DNA from: Thiohalomonas sp.
GTDB taxonomy: Bacteria; Pseudomonadota; Gammaproteobacteria; GRL18
Length of the DNA: 13,551 nucleotides
Direction of reading: 5' to 3'
Assembly (NCBI GenBank): GCA_023864145.1
Contig: JAIVER010000009.1
Span: forward strand, 1 to 13,551
Below are positions 1-10,186 of this stretch, piece by piece (within the stretch, counting starts at the first letter, position 1; each line of letters opens with the position of its first letter). The notes below the pieces were generated by a model that did not search any database, was not told the origin of the DNA, and saw nothing but the letters and a program-made list of their open reading frames with translations. Made by a program: the position numbers and the translations under genes.

Positions 1-201
1 GGGTATAGATGTTGTAAATATAAAGATCATTCATCATAGTTACAACACCATAACCCAATCTGAATTGATAGTTTCTAATACCTTATTAGTTAATGTCCAT
101 CCGTTTATTCTGCTTTTAGCCTCCCCCTTCTTCGCCTCAGGGCGCCTACTTTTAGTAGAAGGGGGAAGAAAAAGAAACAGCTATTTACGGATGAACAGTA
201 G
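1..201. other. Intergenic region downstream of rpoC, no gene recognised
   Basis: No convincing gene is visible between the rpoC stop and the window edge. On the minus strand one frame is open for about 50 codons from after a TAG near 182 to a TAA near 43-45, but it has no ATG/GTG/TTG start with a ribosome binding site and matches nothing I recognise. The stretch holds a nested hairpin (123-165) and an imperfect inverted repeat at the edge (arms 1-17 and 40-56, 13 of 17 positions pairing). In many gammaproteobacteria rpsL-rpsG-fusA follow rpoC; none starts within these 201 bases, so they may lie farther left or elsewhere. Confidence 0.6.
123..165. repeat. Nested hairpin element after rpoC
   Basis: A perfect 9-bp stem pairs CCCCCTTCT (123-131) with AGAAGGGGG (157-165). 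Two smaller hairpins sit inside it: CGCC-TCAG-GGCG at 133-144, and CTACT-TTT-AGTAG at 146-158, whose last 2 bp compete with the outer stem. Read on the rpoC-sense strand it is not followed by a U-tract (the next bases are AGGCTAAAAGC), so it is not a standard intrinsic terminator, although it could be a processing or 3'-end-protecting structure. The three-armed shape also resembles dispersed intergenic palindromic repeats. Which of these applies cannot be told from one copy. Confidence 0.55.
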
Positions 202-3200
202 TTAACTATCTAAATTACTGAGTTCAGTTTTTAGCTGATAACGCTCTTTATCTTTCTGGCGACGTTTGCGACGCTCTTTATGGTAAGTCAAACCAGTTCC
301 TGCTGGAATCAGACGACCAACAATCACGTTTTCTTTCAAACCACGCAGATCATCCATTTTGCCACTCACTGACGCTTCGGTCAGTACACGAGTTGTTTCC
401 TGGAAAGATGCTGCAGAAATAAAAGATTCCGTTGCCAAAGATGTTTTAGTAATACCCAGTAATAAACGCTGGAAGGTGGTCGGCATTTTACCTTCTTTTT
501 CCATACGCAAATTTTCTTCAACAATACCAGAGAACTCTACCTGTTCACCTTTGATAAAACGGGTATCACCCGGATCAGCAATTTCTGCACGCTTAATCAT
601 CTGACGAACAATAACTTCAATGTGCTTGTCATTAATTTTTACGCCCTGCAGACGGTAAACTTCCTGAACTTCATTAACAATATAGTTTGTCAGTTCATGT
701 TCACCTTTTAAACGTAAAATGTCATGAGGATTGGTCGCACCATCAGATATGACTTCACCTTTTTCAACGTGCTCACCTTCAAAGACATTAATATGTCGCC
801 ACTTAGGCAGCAGCTCTTCATAATGCTTGCCTTCTTTAGGAGTAATGACCAGACGCTGTTTACCTTTGGTCTCTTTACCAAAGCTGACGACACCAGATAT
901 TTCAGCCAGAATTGATGGCTCTTTGGGTTTTCTCGCTTCAAATAAATCAGCAACACGAGGCAGACCACCGGTAATATCTTTAGTCTTTGATGATTCCTGA
1001 GGAATACGAGCAACCGCATCACCAACACCAACGCTATCTCCGTCAGCATGGTTTACAATCGCGCCTGCAGGTAAGGCATATTGTGCCGGAATATCAGTGT
1101 CAACAATATTCAGCTCATTACCGTCGGAATCCAATAACTTCACCATTGGGCGTAAATCTTTAGCACTGCCGGCACGCTGTTTAGGATCAATAATCACTAA
1201 TGAACTTAAGCCGGTAATATTATCGGTTTCTTTATTAACGGTAACACCTTCAATAAAGTCAATAAAGCGTACGACACCCGCCACTTCGGTAATAACCGGA
1301 TGGGTATGTGGATCCCAGTTAGCAACCACATCACCGCCATTTGCTTCTGAACCGTCTGATACTGATAAAGATGCACCATAAGGTACTTTGTAGCGCTCAC
1401 GTTCACGACCATGACTATCGACGACGGTCAATTCTCCTGAACGGGAAACGGCAATATTATTACCTGAAGATTCTTGAAGTACCGTTTTAATGTTATGCAA
1501 TCTGATTAAACCTGACGATTTAATTTCAATACTATTAACCGAAGCCGCACGAGAAGCTGCACCACCAATATGGAAGGTACGCATGGTCAACTGTGTACCT
1601 GGCTCACCAATGGACTGGGCAGCAATAACTCCGACTGCTTCACCCATATTAACAATATGTCCACGTGCCAGGTCGCGGCCATAACAGGCTGCACAAATAC
1701 CATAACGAGTTTCACAAGCAACCGGTGAACGAACTTTCATATGGTCCACATTTAATTCTTCTAACTTGTCACACCATGCTTCATCAATTAGTGTACCCTT
1801 AGGGACAATAACCTTATTACTATTGGCTTTAATGACATCTTCAGCAACAATTCGACCCAGTACTCTTTCACGCAGTGGTTCAACAACATCACCACCTTCA
1901 ATGAGTGACTGAACCATGATGCCATCTTCAGTGCCGCAGTCATCTTCAACGACAACTAAATCTTGTGAGGCATCAACCAGACGACGTGTCAGATATCCTG
2001 AGTTAGCTGTTTTAAGTGCAGTATCCGCCAGACCTTTTCGAGCACCGTGAGTTGAAATAAAGTACTGAAGTACATTTAAACCTTCACGGAAATTTGCGGT
2101 AATCGGTGTTTCAATAATAGAGCCATCTGGTTTTGCCATCAAACCACGCATACCTGACAACTGTCTGATCTGTGCCGCACTACCACGAGCACCGGAGTCA
2201 GCCATCATATAGACTGAGTTAAATGATGTCTGTTTAATCACATCACCCTTTTCAGGAATAGACGCTATTATATCATCAGGTACAATATCTTTTAATGGTT
2301 TTCCGGATATAGTCGATGTCGGTACATAATCAATTTCGATTGAATCTGTTTCCAGATTATCCATCATTGATTTTGCAACATGTTCGTTAGCATGCGACCA
2401 GATATCAATGACTTTATTGTAACGCTCACCATTAGTCACCAGTCCAGACTCATACTGTTCCTGAATTTCCTGCACTTCTTTTTCAGCAGAATCGATAATG
2501 CTATATTTATCATCAGGAATCACCATATCATTAACACCGAATGATGCGCCTGAACGTGCCGCCTGAGCAAAACCGGTATACATCAACTGATCAGCAAAGA
2601 TAACGGTTTCTTTTAAGCCGACATTACGATAACAGGCATTAATCAAAGCTGAAATTGCTTTTTTAGATAAATCCTTATTCATCAGGTCAAATGATAAACC
2701 TGGTGGAAGAATTCTAGATAAAATAGTACGACCCACAGTGGTGTCGACCACGCGAGTTTGCTCAACCAGCTCACCGTCTTCATTTTTAAATGATTCAGTG
2801 ATCCTTGATTTAACTTTTGCGTGTAATACTGCGTTGCCGGTTTCGTAGGCACGCTCTGTTTCCATCTGATCGGCAAAAATCATGCCCTCACCCTTACTAT
2901 TGATGAGTTCACGTGTCATATAATACAGACCCAGTACCACGTCCTGAGAAGGTACAATAATCGGTTCACCATTGGCTGGCGATAAGATATTATTGGTTGC
3001 CATCATCAAAGAGCGAGCTTCAAGCTGTGCTTCAATCGATAGTGGAATATGAACAGCCATCTGGTCGCCATCAAAGTCAGCATTAAACGCTGTACAAACT
3101 AATGGATGCAGTTGAATGGCCTTACCTTCGATAAGCACTGGCTCAAATGCCTGAATACCTAAACGGTGAAGTGTTGGCGCACGGTTAAGCATGATTGGGT

Positions 3201-4455
3201 GTTCACGAATCACTTCTTCAAGAATATCCCAGACTTCCGGACCTTCACGTTCGACCATTTTCTTGGCCGCTTTAATGGTTGTTGCCAGGCCGCGTAACTC
3301 TAATTTACTAAAAATAAAGGGTTTGAATAATTCCAGTGCCATTTTTTTAGGCAGACCACATTGATGCAGACGCAAAGTAGGACCAACCACGATAACGGAA
3401 CGGCCAGAATAATCAACACGTTTACCCAGTAAGTTTTGACGGAAACGACCTTGCTTACCTTTGATCATATCAGCCAGAGATTTCAATGGCCGTTTATTTG
3501 AGCCGGTAATCGCACGTCCTCGACGACCATTATCTAATAAGGCATCAACTGATTCCTGCAGCATGCGCTTTTCGTTACGCACGATAATATCCGGAGCATT
3601 AAGTTCTAATAAACGTTTTAGACGATTATTACGGTTAATAACACGACGATACAAATCGTTCAGATCTGATGTGGCAAAACGTCCGCCTTCCAGCGGTACC
3701 AAAGGACGTAAATCAGGCGGCAGAACGGGTAGAATGGTCATTACCATCCATTCCGGCTTGTTCTTGGATGATTGAAAGGCTTCCATTAACTTCAGGCGCT
3801 TACTGAATTTTTTCAGTTTGGTTTCTGATTCTGTACCCGCCATGTCTTCACGAATGGTGAGAATTTCTTTTTTTACATCGATGGCTTTAAGTAGTTCACG
3901 AACCGCTTCTGCGCCCATACGCGCATCAAAGTCATCACCATATTCTTCAATGGCATCCAGATATTGTTCATCAGTTAAAATCTGATTTTTTTCTAAGGAC
4001 GTCATGCCCGGGTCAATAACGACAAATGCTTCAAAATAAAGCACGCGCTCAATATCACGCAATGTCATATCTAAAATAAGTCCCATACGTGACGGCAGAG
4101 ATTTCAGATACCAGATATGTGCCACCGGGCTGGCCAGATCAATATGCCCCATACGGTCACGACGAACCTTGGACTGAGTGACTTCAACACCACATTTTTC
4201 ACATATAACGCCACGGTGTTTAAGACGCTTATATTTACCACATAAGCATTCGTAATCTTTTACCGGGCCAAAAATTTTAGCACAAAACAAACCATCCCTT
4301 TCCGGCTTGAAAGTACGATAGTTAATGGTTTCTGGTTTTTTTACTTCACCATAAGACCAGGATTTGATCTTCGCTGGTGAGGCAAGTCCTATACGGATGG
4401 CGTCAAAATCGTCGAACTGATTTTGCTGTTTTATGAGATTTAATAAATCTTTCAA
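202..4455 (-). CDS. rpoC: DNA-directed RNA polymerase subunit beta'
   Basis: Encodes the largest core RNA polymerase subunit (1417 aa), which carries the Mg-binding active site in the cytoplasmic transcription complex. The N-terminal zinc site is C70, C72, C85, C88. The catalytic motif [12 protein letters not shown] places D460, D462 and D464 at the same numbers as I recall for E. coli. The second zinc site uses a Cys near 840 plus C914, C921 and C924. The region around 960-1160 corresponds to the gammaproteobacterial SI3 insertion. Compared with E. coli from memory there are about 26 extra residues between about 700 and 743, just before the [16 protein letters not shown] segment, and the C-terminus is about 16 residues shorter, ending in a basic run then LSNLDS. 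The start is a TTG codon preceded by GAGGA about 8 nt upstream; the homologous E. coli start is GTG, also MKDLL. It lies 125 nt after rpoB and is surely co-transcribed with it. Confidence 0.98.
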   Translation of the reverse strand: MKDLLNLIKQQNQFDDFDAIRIGLASPAKIKSWSYGEVKKPETINYRTFKPERDGLFCAKIFGPVKDYECLCGKYKRLKHRGVICEKCGVEVTQSKVRRDRMGHIDLASPVAHIWYLKSLPSRMGLILDMTLRDIERVLYFEAFVVIDPGMTSLEKNQILTDEQYLDAIEEYGDDFDARMGAEAVRELLKAIDVKKEILTIREDMAGTESETKLKKFSKRLKLMEAFQSSKNKPEWMVMTILPVLPPDLRPLVPLEGGRFATSDLNDLYRRVINRNNRLKRLLELNAPDIIVRNEKRMLQESVDALLDNGRRGRAITGSNKRPLKSLADMIKGKQGRFRQNLLGKRVDYSGRSVIVVGPTLRLHQCGLPKKMALELFKPFIFSKLELRGLATTIKAAKKMVEREGPEVWDILEEVIREHPIMLNRAPTLHRLGIQAFEPVLIEGKAIQLHPLVCTAFNADFDGDQMAVHIPLSIEAQLEARSLMMATNNILSPANGEPIIVPSQDVVLGLYYMTRELINSKGEGMIFADQMETERAYETGNAVLHAKVKSRITESFKNEDGELVEQTRVVDTTVGRTILSRILPPGLSFDLMNKDLSKKAISALINACYRNVGLKETVIFADQLMYTGFAQAARSGASFGVNDMVIPDDKYSIIDSAEKEVQEIQEQYESGLVTNGERYNKVIDIWSHANEHVAKSMMDNLETDSIEIDYVPTSTISGKPLKDIVPDDIIASIPEKGDVIKQTSFNSVYMMADSGARGSAAQIRQLSGMRGLMAKPDGSIIETPITANFREGLNVLQYFISTHGARKGLADTALKTANSGYLTRRLVDASQDLVVVEDDCGTEDGIMVQSLIEGGDVVEPLRERVLGRIVAEDVIKANSNKVIVPKGTLIDEAWCDKLEELNVDHMKVRSPVACETRYGICAACYGRDLARGHIVNMGEAVGVIAAQSIGEPGTQLTMRTFHIGGAASRAASVNSIEIKSSGLIRLHNIKTVLQESSGNNIAVSRSGELTVVDSHGRERERYKVPYGASLSVSDGSEANGGDVVANWDPHTHPVITEVAGVVRFIDFIEGVTVNKETDNITGLSSLVIIDPKQRAGSAKDLRPMVKLLDSDGNELNIVDTDIPAQYALPAGAIVNHADGDSVGVGDAVARIPQESSKTKDITGGLPRVADLFEARKPKEPSILAEISGVVSFGKETKGKQRLVITPKEGKHYEELLPKWRHINVFEGEHVEKGEVISDGATNPHDILRLKGEHELTNYIVNEVQEVYRLQGVKINDKHIEVIVRQMIKRAEIADPGDTRFIKGEQVEFSGIVEENLRMEKEGKMPTTFQRLLLGITKTSLATESFISAASFQETTRVLTEASVSGKMDDLRGLKENVIVGRLIPAGTGLTYHKERRKRRQKDKERYQLKTELSNLDS

Positions 4456-4482
4456 CTTGATATCCTCTACTAAAGCGCCATG

Positions 4483-4563
4483 TGAGAAAAAATACGATAG
4501 TTTCTTCTCAACAATTTTTTATTGTTTGTGAACATATGCTTTTAGCTGTTAATCAGCTAAAAG
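4483..4563 (-). promoter_or_regulatory. Three successive hairpins between rpoB and rpoC
   Basis: The 125-nt spacer holds three inverted repeats in a row. In transcription order they are: a perfect 10-bp stem, CTTTTAGCTG (4539-4548) with CAGCTAAAAG (4554-4563), loop 5 nt; a 6-bp stem, AACAAT (4510-4515) with ATTGTT (4521-4526); and TGAGAA (4483-4488) with TTCTCA (4505-4510), extended by 3 bp beyond one mismatch. The last two share a base, so they are alternatives at that point. None is followed by a clear U-tract, so mRNA processing or stability, or translation control of the TTG-started rpoC, is more likely than termination. The role is inference. Confidence 0.5.
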
Positions 4564-4580
4564 GCAGATAAAACAGTTTG

Positions 4581-7500
4581 CTAATCTACCTGTTCCAGTT
4601 CTATATCGATGCCCAGAGCACGTATTTCTTTAAGTAATACGTTAAATGATTCCGGCATTCCGGCATCAATACGATGATCACCATCGACAATGTTTTTATA
4701 CATTCTGGTACGACCCTGTACATCGTCTGACTTAACGGTCAGCATTTCCTGCAAGGTATATGCCGCACCATAAGCTTCAAGTGCCCAGACTTCCATTTCT
4801 CCGAAACGCTGTCCGCCAAATTGTGCTTTACCACCCAATGGCTGCTGCGTGACCAGACTATAAGGTCCGGTTGAACGGGCATGCATCTTGTCATCAACCA
4901 GATGATTGAGTTTCAACATATACATATAGCCAACGGTTACCGGGCGATCGAACTTATTACCGGTTCTACCATCATAGAGTGTAGACTGACCAGAGCGATC
5001 ATAACCTGCCAGTTCAAGCATACGCTTGATTTCACTTTCTGCAGCACCATCAAACGCTGGTGTCGCCATAGGCACACCACCTTTAAGGTTGTTAGAGAGT
5101 TTGATAATTTCTTCATCGCTCAGACTGTCAAGATCTTCTTTTCTACCGGCACTGCCATTATAAATATCATCCAGGTATTTACGAAGCTTGGCTATTTTTT
5201 CTGCTTCAGCTATTTTTTCCTGCAGCATATCACCGATTTTTAAACCTAAACCACGAGCAGCCCAACCCAGATGCGTTTCCAGTACCTGTCCAACATTCAT
5301 TCGTGAAGGTACGCCCAGCGGGTTCAGGACAATATCAACTGTTCTGCCATCTTCAAGGTAAGGCATATCTTCAACAGGAACAATTGTTGAGATAACACCC
5401 TTGTTACCATGACGTCCCGCCATTTTATCACCTGGCTGGATACGACGCTTAACAGCCATATAGACTTTAACCATCTTAAGCACACCTGGTGCCAAATCAT
5501 CACCGGCAACAATTTTCCGGCGTTTTTCTTCAAAATGATCATCAAATTCTTTTCTGGAATTTTCTAATTGTTCTGAAAGTTTAAGCAGTTGTTCCTGTTG
5601 TTCTGTATCACGTAATTTGATGTCAAACCATTTGCTTTTCTGCGGCATCTCAGTAAGGATTTCAGCAGTTACTTTATCACCTGCTTTCATGCCTGGGCCA
5701 CCGTCAACAACCTGATCAAGCAGAATACGCTCGACACGGCTATAGGTATCGATTTCAACAATACGGAATTGATCCTTCATGTCTTTGCGTACAGAGATCA
5801 GTGCATCTTCTTCAATAGATTTAGCACGGGCATCTTTTTCCAGACCATCACGAGTGAAGACCTGTACATCGATAATGGTTCCGACTTTACTGCCTGATAC
5901 ACGCAGTGAGGTGTCTTTTACATCAGATGCTTTTTCACCAAAGATCGCACGTAGTAGTTTTTCTTCCGGTGTTAATTGTGTTTCACCTTTGGGTGTTACT
6001 TTAGCCACCAGAATATCACCGCCTTTGACTTCAGCGCCAATATAAACAATCCCCGACTCATCCAGTTTTGCTAATGCTGATTCACCGACATTAGGAATAT
6101 CACTGGTAATTTCTTCTGAACCTAATTTAGTATCACGAGCGATACAGGTCAGTTCTTCAATATGAATCGTAGTAAAGCGATCTTCTTCAACCATTCTTTC
6201 GGATATGAGAATAGAATCCTCGAAGTTATATCCATTCCATGGCATGAAGGCAATCATCATATTCTGGCCAAGTGCCAATTCACCAATATCGGTAGACGGG
6301 CCATCAGCAAGCACGTCACCACGAGCAATGATATCACCTTCCATAACTAACGGACGCTGATTAATACAGGTGTTTTGATTGGAACGCGTGTATTTAGTCA
6401 GAGTATAGATGTCAACACCCGATTCACCCGGCAGTGTCTCATCATCATTAACTCGAATAACGATTCGAGAGGCGTCTACTTTATCAATAATACCGCCACG
6501 ACGTGCCACAGCGGCTACACCGGAGTCAATGGCAACGGTACGTTCCATACCGGTACCGACTAATGGCTTGTCGGCCTTTAATGTCGGTACTGCCTGACGC
6601 TGCATATTTGAACCCATTAACGCACGGTTAGCATCATCATGTTCCAGGAATGGAATCATGGATGCAGCCACCGAGACAATCTGTCTGGGTGAAACATCCA
6701 TATAATTTATTTTGTCAGGTGAATAGGTGTTAAATTCATTAAGATGACGACAATTAACAATAGCATCGGTTAATTTAGCATTATCATCAATGGTGGCATT
6801 CGCCTGTGCAATAACAAATCCTGATTCATCAATCGCTGATAAATAATCAATTTGATCAGTTAACATTCCGTTAACGACCTTACGGTAAGGTGACTCAAGA
6901 AAACCATAGTCATTGGTACGTGCATACACTGCCAGTGAGTTGATCAAACCAATGTTTGGCCCCTCTGGTGTCTCAATAGGACAGACACGACCATAGTGAG
7001 TCGGATGTACATCACGTACCTCAAAACCGGCACGTTCACGAGTTAAACCACCGGGGCCTAAGGCAGAAACACGACGTTTATGAGTAATCTCTGATAACGG
7101 ATTATTTTGATCCATGAATTGTGATAACTGGCTGGAACCAAAAAATTCTTTAATGGCTGCAGAAATCGGCTTGGCATTAATGAGTTCCTGAGGCATCAGG
7201 TTGTCAGCTTCAGCCAGAGTCAAACGTTCCTTAACGGCACGTTCAACACGAACCAGTCCAACACGGAACTGATTTTCAGCCATTTCGCCCACACTGCGTA
7301 CACGACGGTTACCCAGATGATCAATATCATCAACAATACCCTTACCATTTTTAATATCCAGTAAGGTATTAATAACAGCAATGATATCATCATTAGATAA
7401 AATCCCTTCACCGGTTAGATCTTCACGACCGATACGACGATTGAATTTCATACGACCAACTGCTGATAAATCGTAACGTTCAGCAGTAAAGAACAGGTTG

Positions 7501-8678
7501 GCAAATAAAGCCTCTGCTGCTTCTTTAGTTGGCGGCTCACCAGGACGCATCATACGATAGATTTCAACTTGCGCTTCAAGTTGGGTTGATGAACTGTCAA
7601 TACGTAATGTTTCTGAAATAAATGCTCCTGCATCCAGTTCATTAGTATAGATTATTTTTAATTTAGAAATCTTAGCTTCAATTAATTTTTCTAATAATTC
7701 TTCAGTAATTTCATCATTGGCATTGGCAACAATTTCAGCGGTTTTACTATCAACAATATTATTAGCCAGAGCCTTGCCATATAACATCTCCAGTGGAACT
7801 TGTATGTATTTCAGTCCTGATTTTTCGATTTGACGAACCAGACGTGCGGTAATTCTACGACCTTGTTCAACAAGAACATTACCCTTAGTATCTTTGATAT
7901 CAAAGCTGTAGGTTTCACCACGCATCCTTTCCGAAACGAGTTTTAACTCTGCAGCATCTGCATTGATTTTAAAATCTTCAAAATCAAAGAACATACCCAG
8001 TATTTCTTCTGAATCATAACCTAAAGCTCTGAGCAGAATACTTGCCGGTAATTTACGTCGTCTGTCAATGCGAACAAAAACATTATCTTTGGGATCAAAT
8101 TCAAAATCTAACCAGGAACCACGATATGGGATAACACGGGCATTAAATAATAATTTACCTGATGAGTGTGTCTTACCCTTATCATGATCAAAGAATACAC
8201 CAGGACTTCTATGTAATTGAGAAACAATGACTCGCTCAGTACCATTGATAATAAAGGTACCATTGCCTGTCATTAACGGGATTTCGCCCATGAAGACTTC
8301 TTGTTCTCGAATATCTTTTACTTTCTTGTTCTTGGCACTGGATTCTTTATCATAAATAATTAATCGCAGCTTAACTCGTAAAGGTGCTGAATAGGTAACG
8401 CCTCTGGTACGACATTCTCTTTCATCAAAAGCAGGTTTCCCCAGACGATAGCTAATGTATTCAAGAGCCGCATTACCTGAAAAACTGACGATTGGAAAAA
8501 CAGATTTAAAAGCGCCTTCAAGGCCAACTTCATTTCTACCTTCCGGGTTAACTTCAGCCTGCAAAAACTTACGAAATGAATCGAGTTGTATAGCAAGCAG
8601 ATAAGGTACATCCATAACACCTTTAGATATACCAAAATTTTTACGAATACGTTTTTTTTCTGTAAATGAATAGGCCAT
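4581..8678 (-). CDS. rpoB: DNA-directed RNA polymerase subunit beta
   Basis: Encodes the second-largest core RNA polymerase subunit (1365 aa; E. coli about 1342), which forms the other half of the catalytic cleft. The rifampicin pocket is intact and wild-type in form: [11 protein letters not shown], then [13 protein letters not shown], with D523, H533 and S538 equivalent to E. coli D516, H526 and S531. This predicts a susceptible enzyme at this site (inference). The segment [15 protein letters not shown] carries K1085 and K1093, equivalent to the conserved active-site lysines 1065 and 1073. The C-terminal [17 protein letters not shown] motif is typical and complete. The ATG start gives [16 protein letters not shown], the usual N-terminus; the ribosome binding site is weak (CGGGA). 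A 284-nt spacer with an attenuator-like hairpin separates it from rplL, and rpoC follows. Confidence 0.98.
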   Translation of the reverse strand: MAYSFTEKKRIRKNFGISKGVMDVPYLLAIQLDSFRKFLQAEVNPEGRNEVGLEGAFKSVFPIVSFSGNAALEYISYRLGKPAFDERECRTRGVTYSAPLRVKLRLIIYDKESSAKNKKVKDIREQEVFMGEIPLMTGNGTFIINGTERVIVSQLHRSPGVFFDHDKGKTHSSGKLLFNARVIPYRGSWLDFEFDPKDNVFVRIDRRRKLPASILLRALGYDSEEILGMFFDFEDFKINADAAELKLVSERMRGETYSFDIKDTKGNVLVEQGRRITARLVRQIEKSGLKYIQVPLEMLYGKALANNIVDSKTAEIVANANDEITEELLEKLIEAKISKLKIIYTNELDAGAFISETLRIDSSSTQLEAQVEIYRMMRPGEPPTKEAAEALFANLFFTAERYDLSAVGRMKFNRRIGREDLTGEGILSNDDIIAVINTLLDIKNGKGIVDDIDHLGNRRVRSVGEMAENQFRVGLVRVERAVKERLTLAEADNLMPQELINAKPISAAIKEFFGSSQLSQFMDQNNPLSEITHKRRVSALGPGGLTRERAGFEVRDVHPTHYGRVCPIETPEGPNIGLINSLAVYARTNDYGFLESPYRKVVNGMLTDQIDYLSAIDESGFVIAQANATIDDNAKLTDAIVNCRHLNEFNTYSPDKINYMDVSPRQIVSVAASMIPFLEHDDANRALMGSNMQRQAVPTLKADKPLVGTGMERTVAIDSGVAAVARRGGIIDKVDASRIVIRVNDDETLPGESGVDIYTLTKYTRSNQNTCINQRPLVMEGDIIARGDVLADGPSTDIGELALGQNMMIAFMPWNGYNFEDSILISERMVEEDRFTTIHIEELTCIARDTKLGSEEITSDIPNVGESALAKLDESGIVYIGAEVKGGDILVAKVTPKGETQLTPEEKLLRAIFGEKASDVKDTSLRVSGSKVGTIIDVQVFTRDGLEKDARAKSIEEDALISVRKDMKDQFRIVEIDTYSRVERILLDQVVDGGPGMKAGDKVTAEILTEMPQKSKWFDIKLRDTEQQEQLLKLSEQLENSRKEFDDHFEEKRRKIVAGDDLAPGVLKMVKVYMAVKRRIQPGDKMAGRHGNKGVISTIVPVEDMPYLEDGRTVDIVLNPLGVPSRMNVGQVLETHLGWAARGLGLKIGDMLQEKIAEAEKIAKLRKYLDDIYNGSAGRKEDLDSLSDEEIIKLSNNLKGGVPMATPAFDGAAESEIKRMLELAGYDRSGQSTLYDGRTGNKFDRPVTVGYMYMLKLNHLVDDKMHARSTGPYSLVTQQPLGGKAQFGGQRFGEMEVWALEAYGAAYTLQEMLTVKSDDVQGRTRMYKNIVDGDHRIDAGMPESFNVLLKEIRALGIDIELEQVD

Positions 8679-8857
8679 TTATATTCCCGAGCTGTCTCTG
8701 TTTAAAGGTTCTATTTTGCTCAATAGTAACTATCTAAGCGCGTGTCCCGTTAACCTTAATACAACATAAGAGTTAATTAACACATTCGAGTTATCTCAAA
8801 TATTTACCCTGACTGATAAAAATCAGCACGATAGATAATTCAAATAATTCGTATATT

Positions 8858-8908
8858 TAGAAACGGAAAATGGCCGGTGGTCTTGACCACCGGCCATTCT
8901 CGTTTTTA
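8858..8908 (-). terminator. rplL-rpoB attenuator/processing hairpin
   Basis: A perfect 14-bp inverted repeat, AATGGCCGGTGGTC (8869-8882) and GACCACCGGCCATT (8885-8898), forms a very stable GC-rich hairpin. It can be extended past a 3x2 internal loop by AAACG (8861-8865) with CGTTT (8901-8905) and three more weak pairs. In the transcribed direction it is followed by UUUUCCGUUUC, an imperfect U-tract. In E. coli the same gap holds a partial terminator and an RNase III site that lower rpoBC expression relative to ribosomal proteins; equivalence here is inferred from position and structure. Confidence 0.75.
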
Positions 8909-8962
8909 TCGTGACAATTTCACCTAAAATGCAAAACTGCCGGACGATAAAAGTGCATTGTC

Positions 8963-9352
8963 TTACTTAAGTTCGACAGTTGCACCTGCTTCTTCAAGCT
9001 GCTTCTTAATTTCTTCAGCTTCAGCCTTATCAACGCCTTCTTTAACAAGACCAGGGGCACCGTCAACAACGCCTTTAGCTTCTTTAAGACCAAGACTAGT
9101 GATGGCACGAACAGCCTTAATAACGTTTACTTTCTTGTCGCCTATAGCAGCAAGAATAACATTAAATTCAGTTTGCTCTTCAGCACCACCAGCACCACCA
9201 GCACCACCAGCACCACCAGCAGCTGGAGCAGCCGCTACTGCAACAGCAGCAGTTACAGCAAATTTTTCTTCCATTGCTTCAACTAGTTCAACAACTTCCA
9301 TTACAGACATATTAGAAATTGCGTCTAACATTTCGTCTTTAGATACAGCCAT
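8963..9352 (-). CDS. rplL: 50S ribosomal protein L7/L12
   Basis: Acidic stalk protein (129 aa) that, as dimers bound to L10, recruits and stimulates translational GTPases. The N-terminal dimerisation/L10-binding domain is residues 1-32 ([23 protein letters not shown]). The Ala/Gly hinge is about 33-60 and the C-terminal factor-binding domain 61-129 ([20 protein letters not shown], then GLGLKEAK-type [13 protein letters not shown]). The start chosen is the ATG at 9352, which has GGAGT about 6 nt upstream; a TTG 12 nt earlier would add four residues and overlap that ribosome binding site. The hinge is longer than in E. coli (121 aa) because of four GGA repeats. It is expressed with rplJ; the spacer to rplJ is 162 nt. 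Confidence 0.97.
   Translation of the reverse strand: MAVSKDEMLDAISNMSVMEVVELVEAMEEKFAVTAAVAVAAAPAAGGAGGAGGAGGAEEQTEFNVILAAIGDKKVNVIKAVRAITSLGLKEAKGVVDGAPGLVKEGVDKAEAEEIKKQLEEAGATVELK
9183..9218 (-). repeat. 9-bp tandem repeat x4 in the L7/L12 hinge
   Basis: Four perfect copies of GCACCACCA (plus strand) encode (Gly-Gly-Ala)4 at residues 46-57 of L7/L12. Perfect identity at the DNA level suggests recent slippage-driven expansion or contraction, and copy number may vary between strains (inference). Confidence 0.9.
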
Positions 9353-9444
9353 TTTTAACTCCAAAATTTTTCAAGTTACCTAAGCGAGTCTATTTATATA
9401 AACTGAGCCTGATAACCGGTTGGTTTACCATTCAAATTAAATTC

Positions 9445-9484
9445 ATATAACATTTTCTTATATTTAGATAGAAGAATGTTATAT
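9445..9484 (-). other. Hairpin between rplJ and rplL
   Basis: A perfect 10-bp inverted repeat, ATATAACATT (9445-9454) and AATGTTATAT (9475-9484), encloses a 20-nt AT-rich loop in the 162-nt rplJ-rplL spacer. No U-tract follows it in the transcribed direction. It could act in processing or in raising rplL translation relative to rplJ; its role is unknown. Confidence 0.45.
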
Positions 9485-9514
9485 CGCATGTATTAGCTTT
9501 GTTAGCTAAAAAGC

Positions 9515-10042
9515 CTAACTGGCTTCCTTCTGATCGCGAACAGCTGCGATAGTACGAACCAGTTTTGTATGCGGCTCTGCCAGAGTACGAACGAATTTCG
9601 AAATAGGTGCTTTCATAACAGACATCAACATGCCGATTGCTTGATCCTTAGTAGGGATCTTAGCAAGCACTTTAACATCTTCAGGTGCCAGTAATTTACC
9701 GCCGATAGAGACGATTTTTACTTGCAGCTTGTCATTTTCTTTCAGGAATTCAGAAATGACTCGACCTGCTGCACCTGGATCTTCCTGTGAAAAAGCAAGA
9801 ACCAGTGAACCGGTCAGTTCACTTTGAATACATTCGAATTCTGTTCCCTCTACAGCGCGTCTCGCCAGAGTATTTTTAACCACACGAAGATAAACACCAT
9901 CTGCACGCGCTTTAGCACGTAACTCGTTCATTTCGTTTGATTCAATACCCTGATAGACAGCACCGACGACAGAGTGTGCATTAGCGGCTATTTCAGCTAC
10001 TTCAGCGACAATCGCTTTTTTACCTTCAATAGATAAAGCCAC
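9515..10042 (-). CDS. rplJ: 50S ribosomal protein L10
   Basis: Base of the ribosomal stalk (175 aa; E. coli about 165). Its N-terminal part (MALSIEGKKAIVAEVAEIAANAHS onward in the protein, residues 1-135) binds 23S rRNA, and the C-terminal helix carries the L7/L12 dimers. Typical family segments are the RAKARADGVYLRVVKNTLARRA region near residues 42-64 and LAKIPTKDQAIGMLMSVMKAP near 127-147. The start codon is GTG, placed about 7 nt after GAGGTGA; no better in-frame start exists and MALS matches the family. The L10-L12 complex normally represses its own mRNA through the leader that is recognisable directly upstream. Confidence 0.96.
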   Translation of the reverse strand: MALSIEGKKAIVAEVAEIAANAHSVVGAVYQGIESNEMNELRAKARADGVYLRVVKNTLARRAVEGTEFECIQSELTGSLVLAFSQEDPGAAGRVISEFLKENDKLQVKIVSIGGKLLAPEDVKVLAKIPTKDQAIGMLMSVMKAPISKFVRTLAEPHTKLVRTIAAVRDQKEAS

Positions 10043-10186
10043 TACAACTCACCTCTCGTTTAGGATGTTTAATTATTGTTAGATAATCACTCATCAGGTT
10101 TCAGATAATTACTGTTATTTCTACAAATCATGTAAAAATAACAATAATCATTTAACGATGTTTCTTAAGCATCCAAGGAGCATTTT

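Noticed and set aside
53..60. ACCCAATC shared with 13032-13039 near the presumed IS end
   Set aside because: Eight matching bases are expected by chance in a window of this size, and the flanks diverge at once.
43..182. A minus-strand open frame of about 50 codons after rpoC
   Set aside because: No start codon with a ribosome binding site, it runs through the nested hairpin element, and no family is recognisable; it is probably a chance frame.
3461..3775. A 104-codon plus-strand open frame inside rpoC
   Set aside because: Antisense shadow of a highly conserved part of rpoC; no similarity recognised and no independent signals.
7057..7130. Possible rifampicin-resistance changes in RpoB
   Set aside because: The pocket residues D523, H533 and S538 and their neighbours are of the susceptible type; the only difference from E. 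coli noted in the cluster is a conservative Ile-to-Val (V537).
9353..9364. An upstream TTG start for rplL adding four residues
   Set aside because: The GGAG ribosome binding site lies within that extension, and MAVSKDE from the ATG at 9352 matches the family N-terminus.
8958..9383. A 141-codon open frame on the plus strand, opposite rplL
   Set aside because: It is antisense to a certain rplL, its Ser/Thr/Ala/Pro-rich text mirrors the repetitive hinge and codon bias, and it has no recognisable domain or ribosome binding site.
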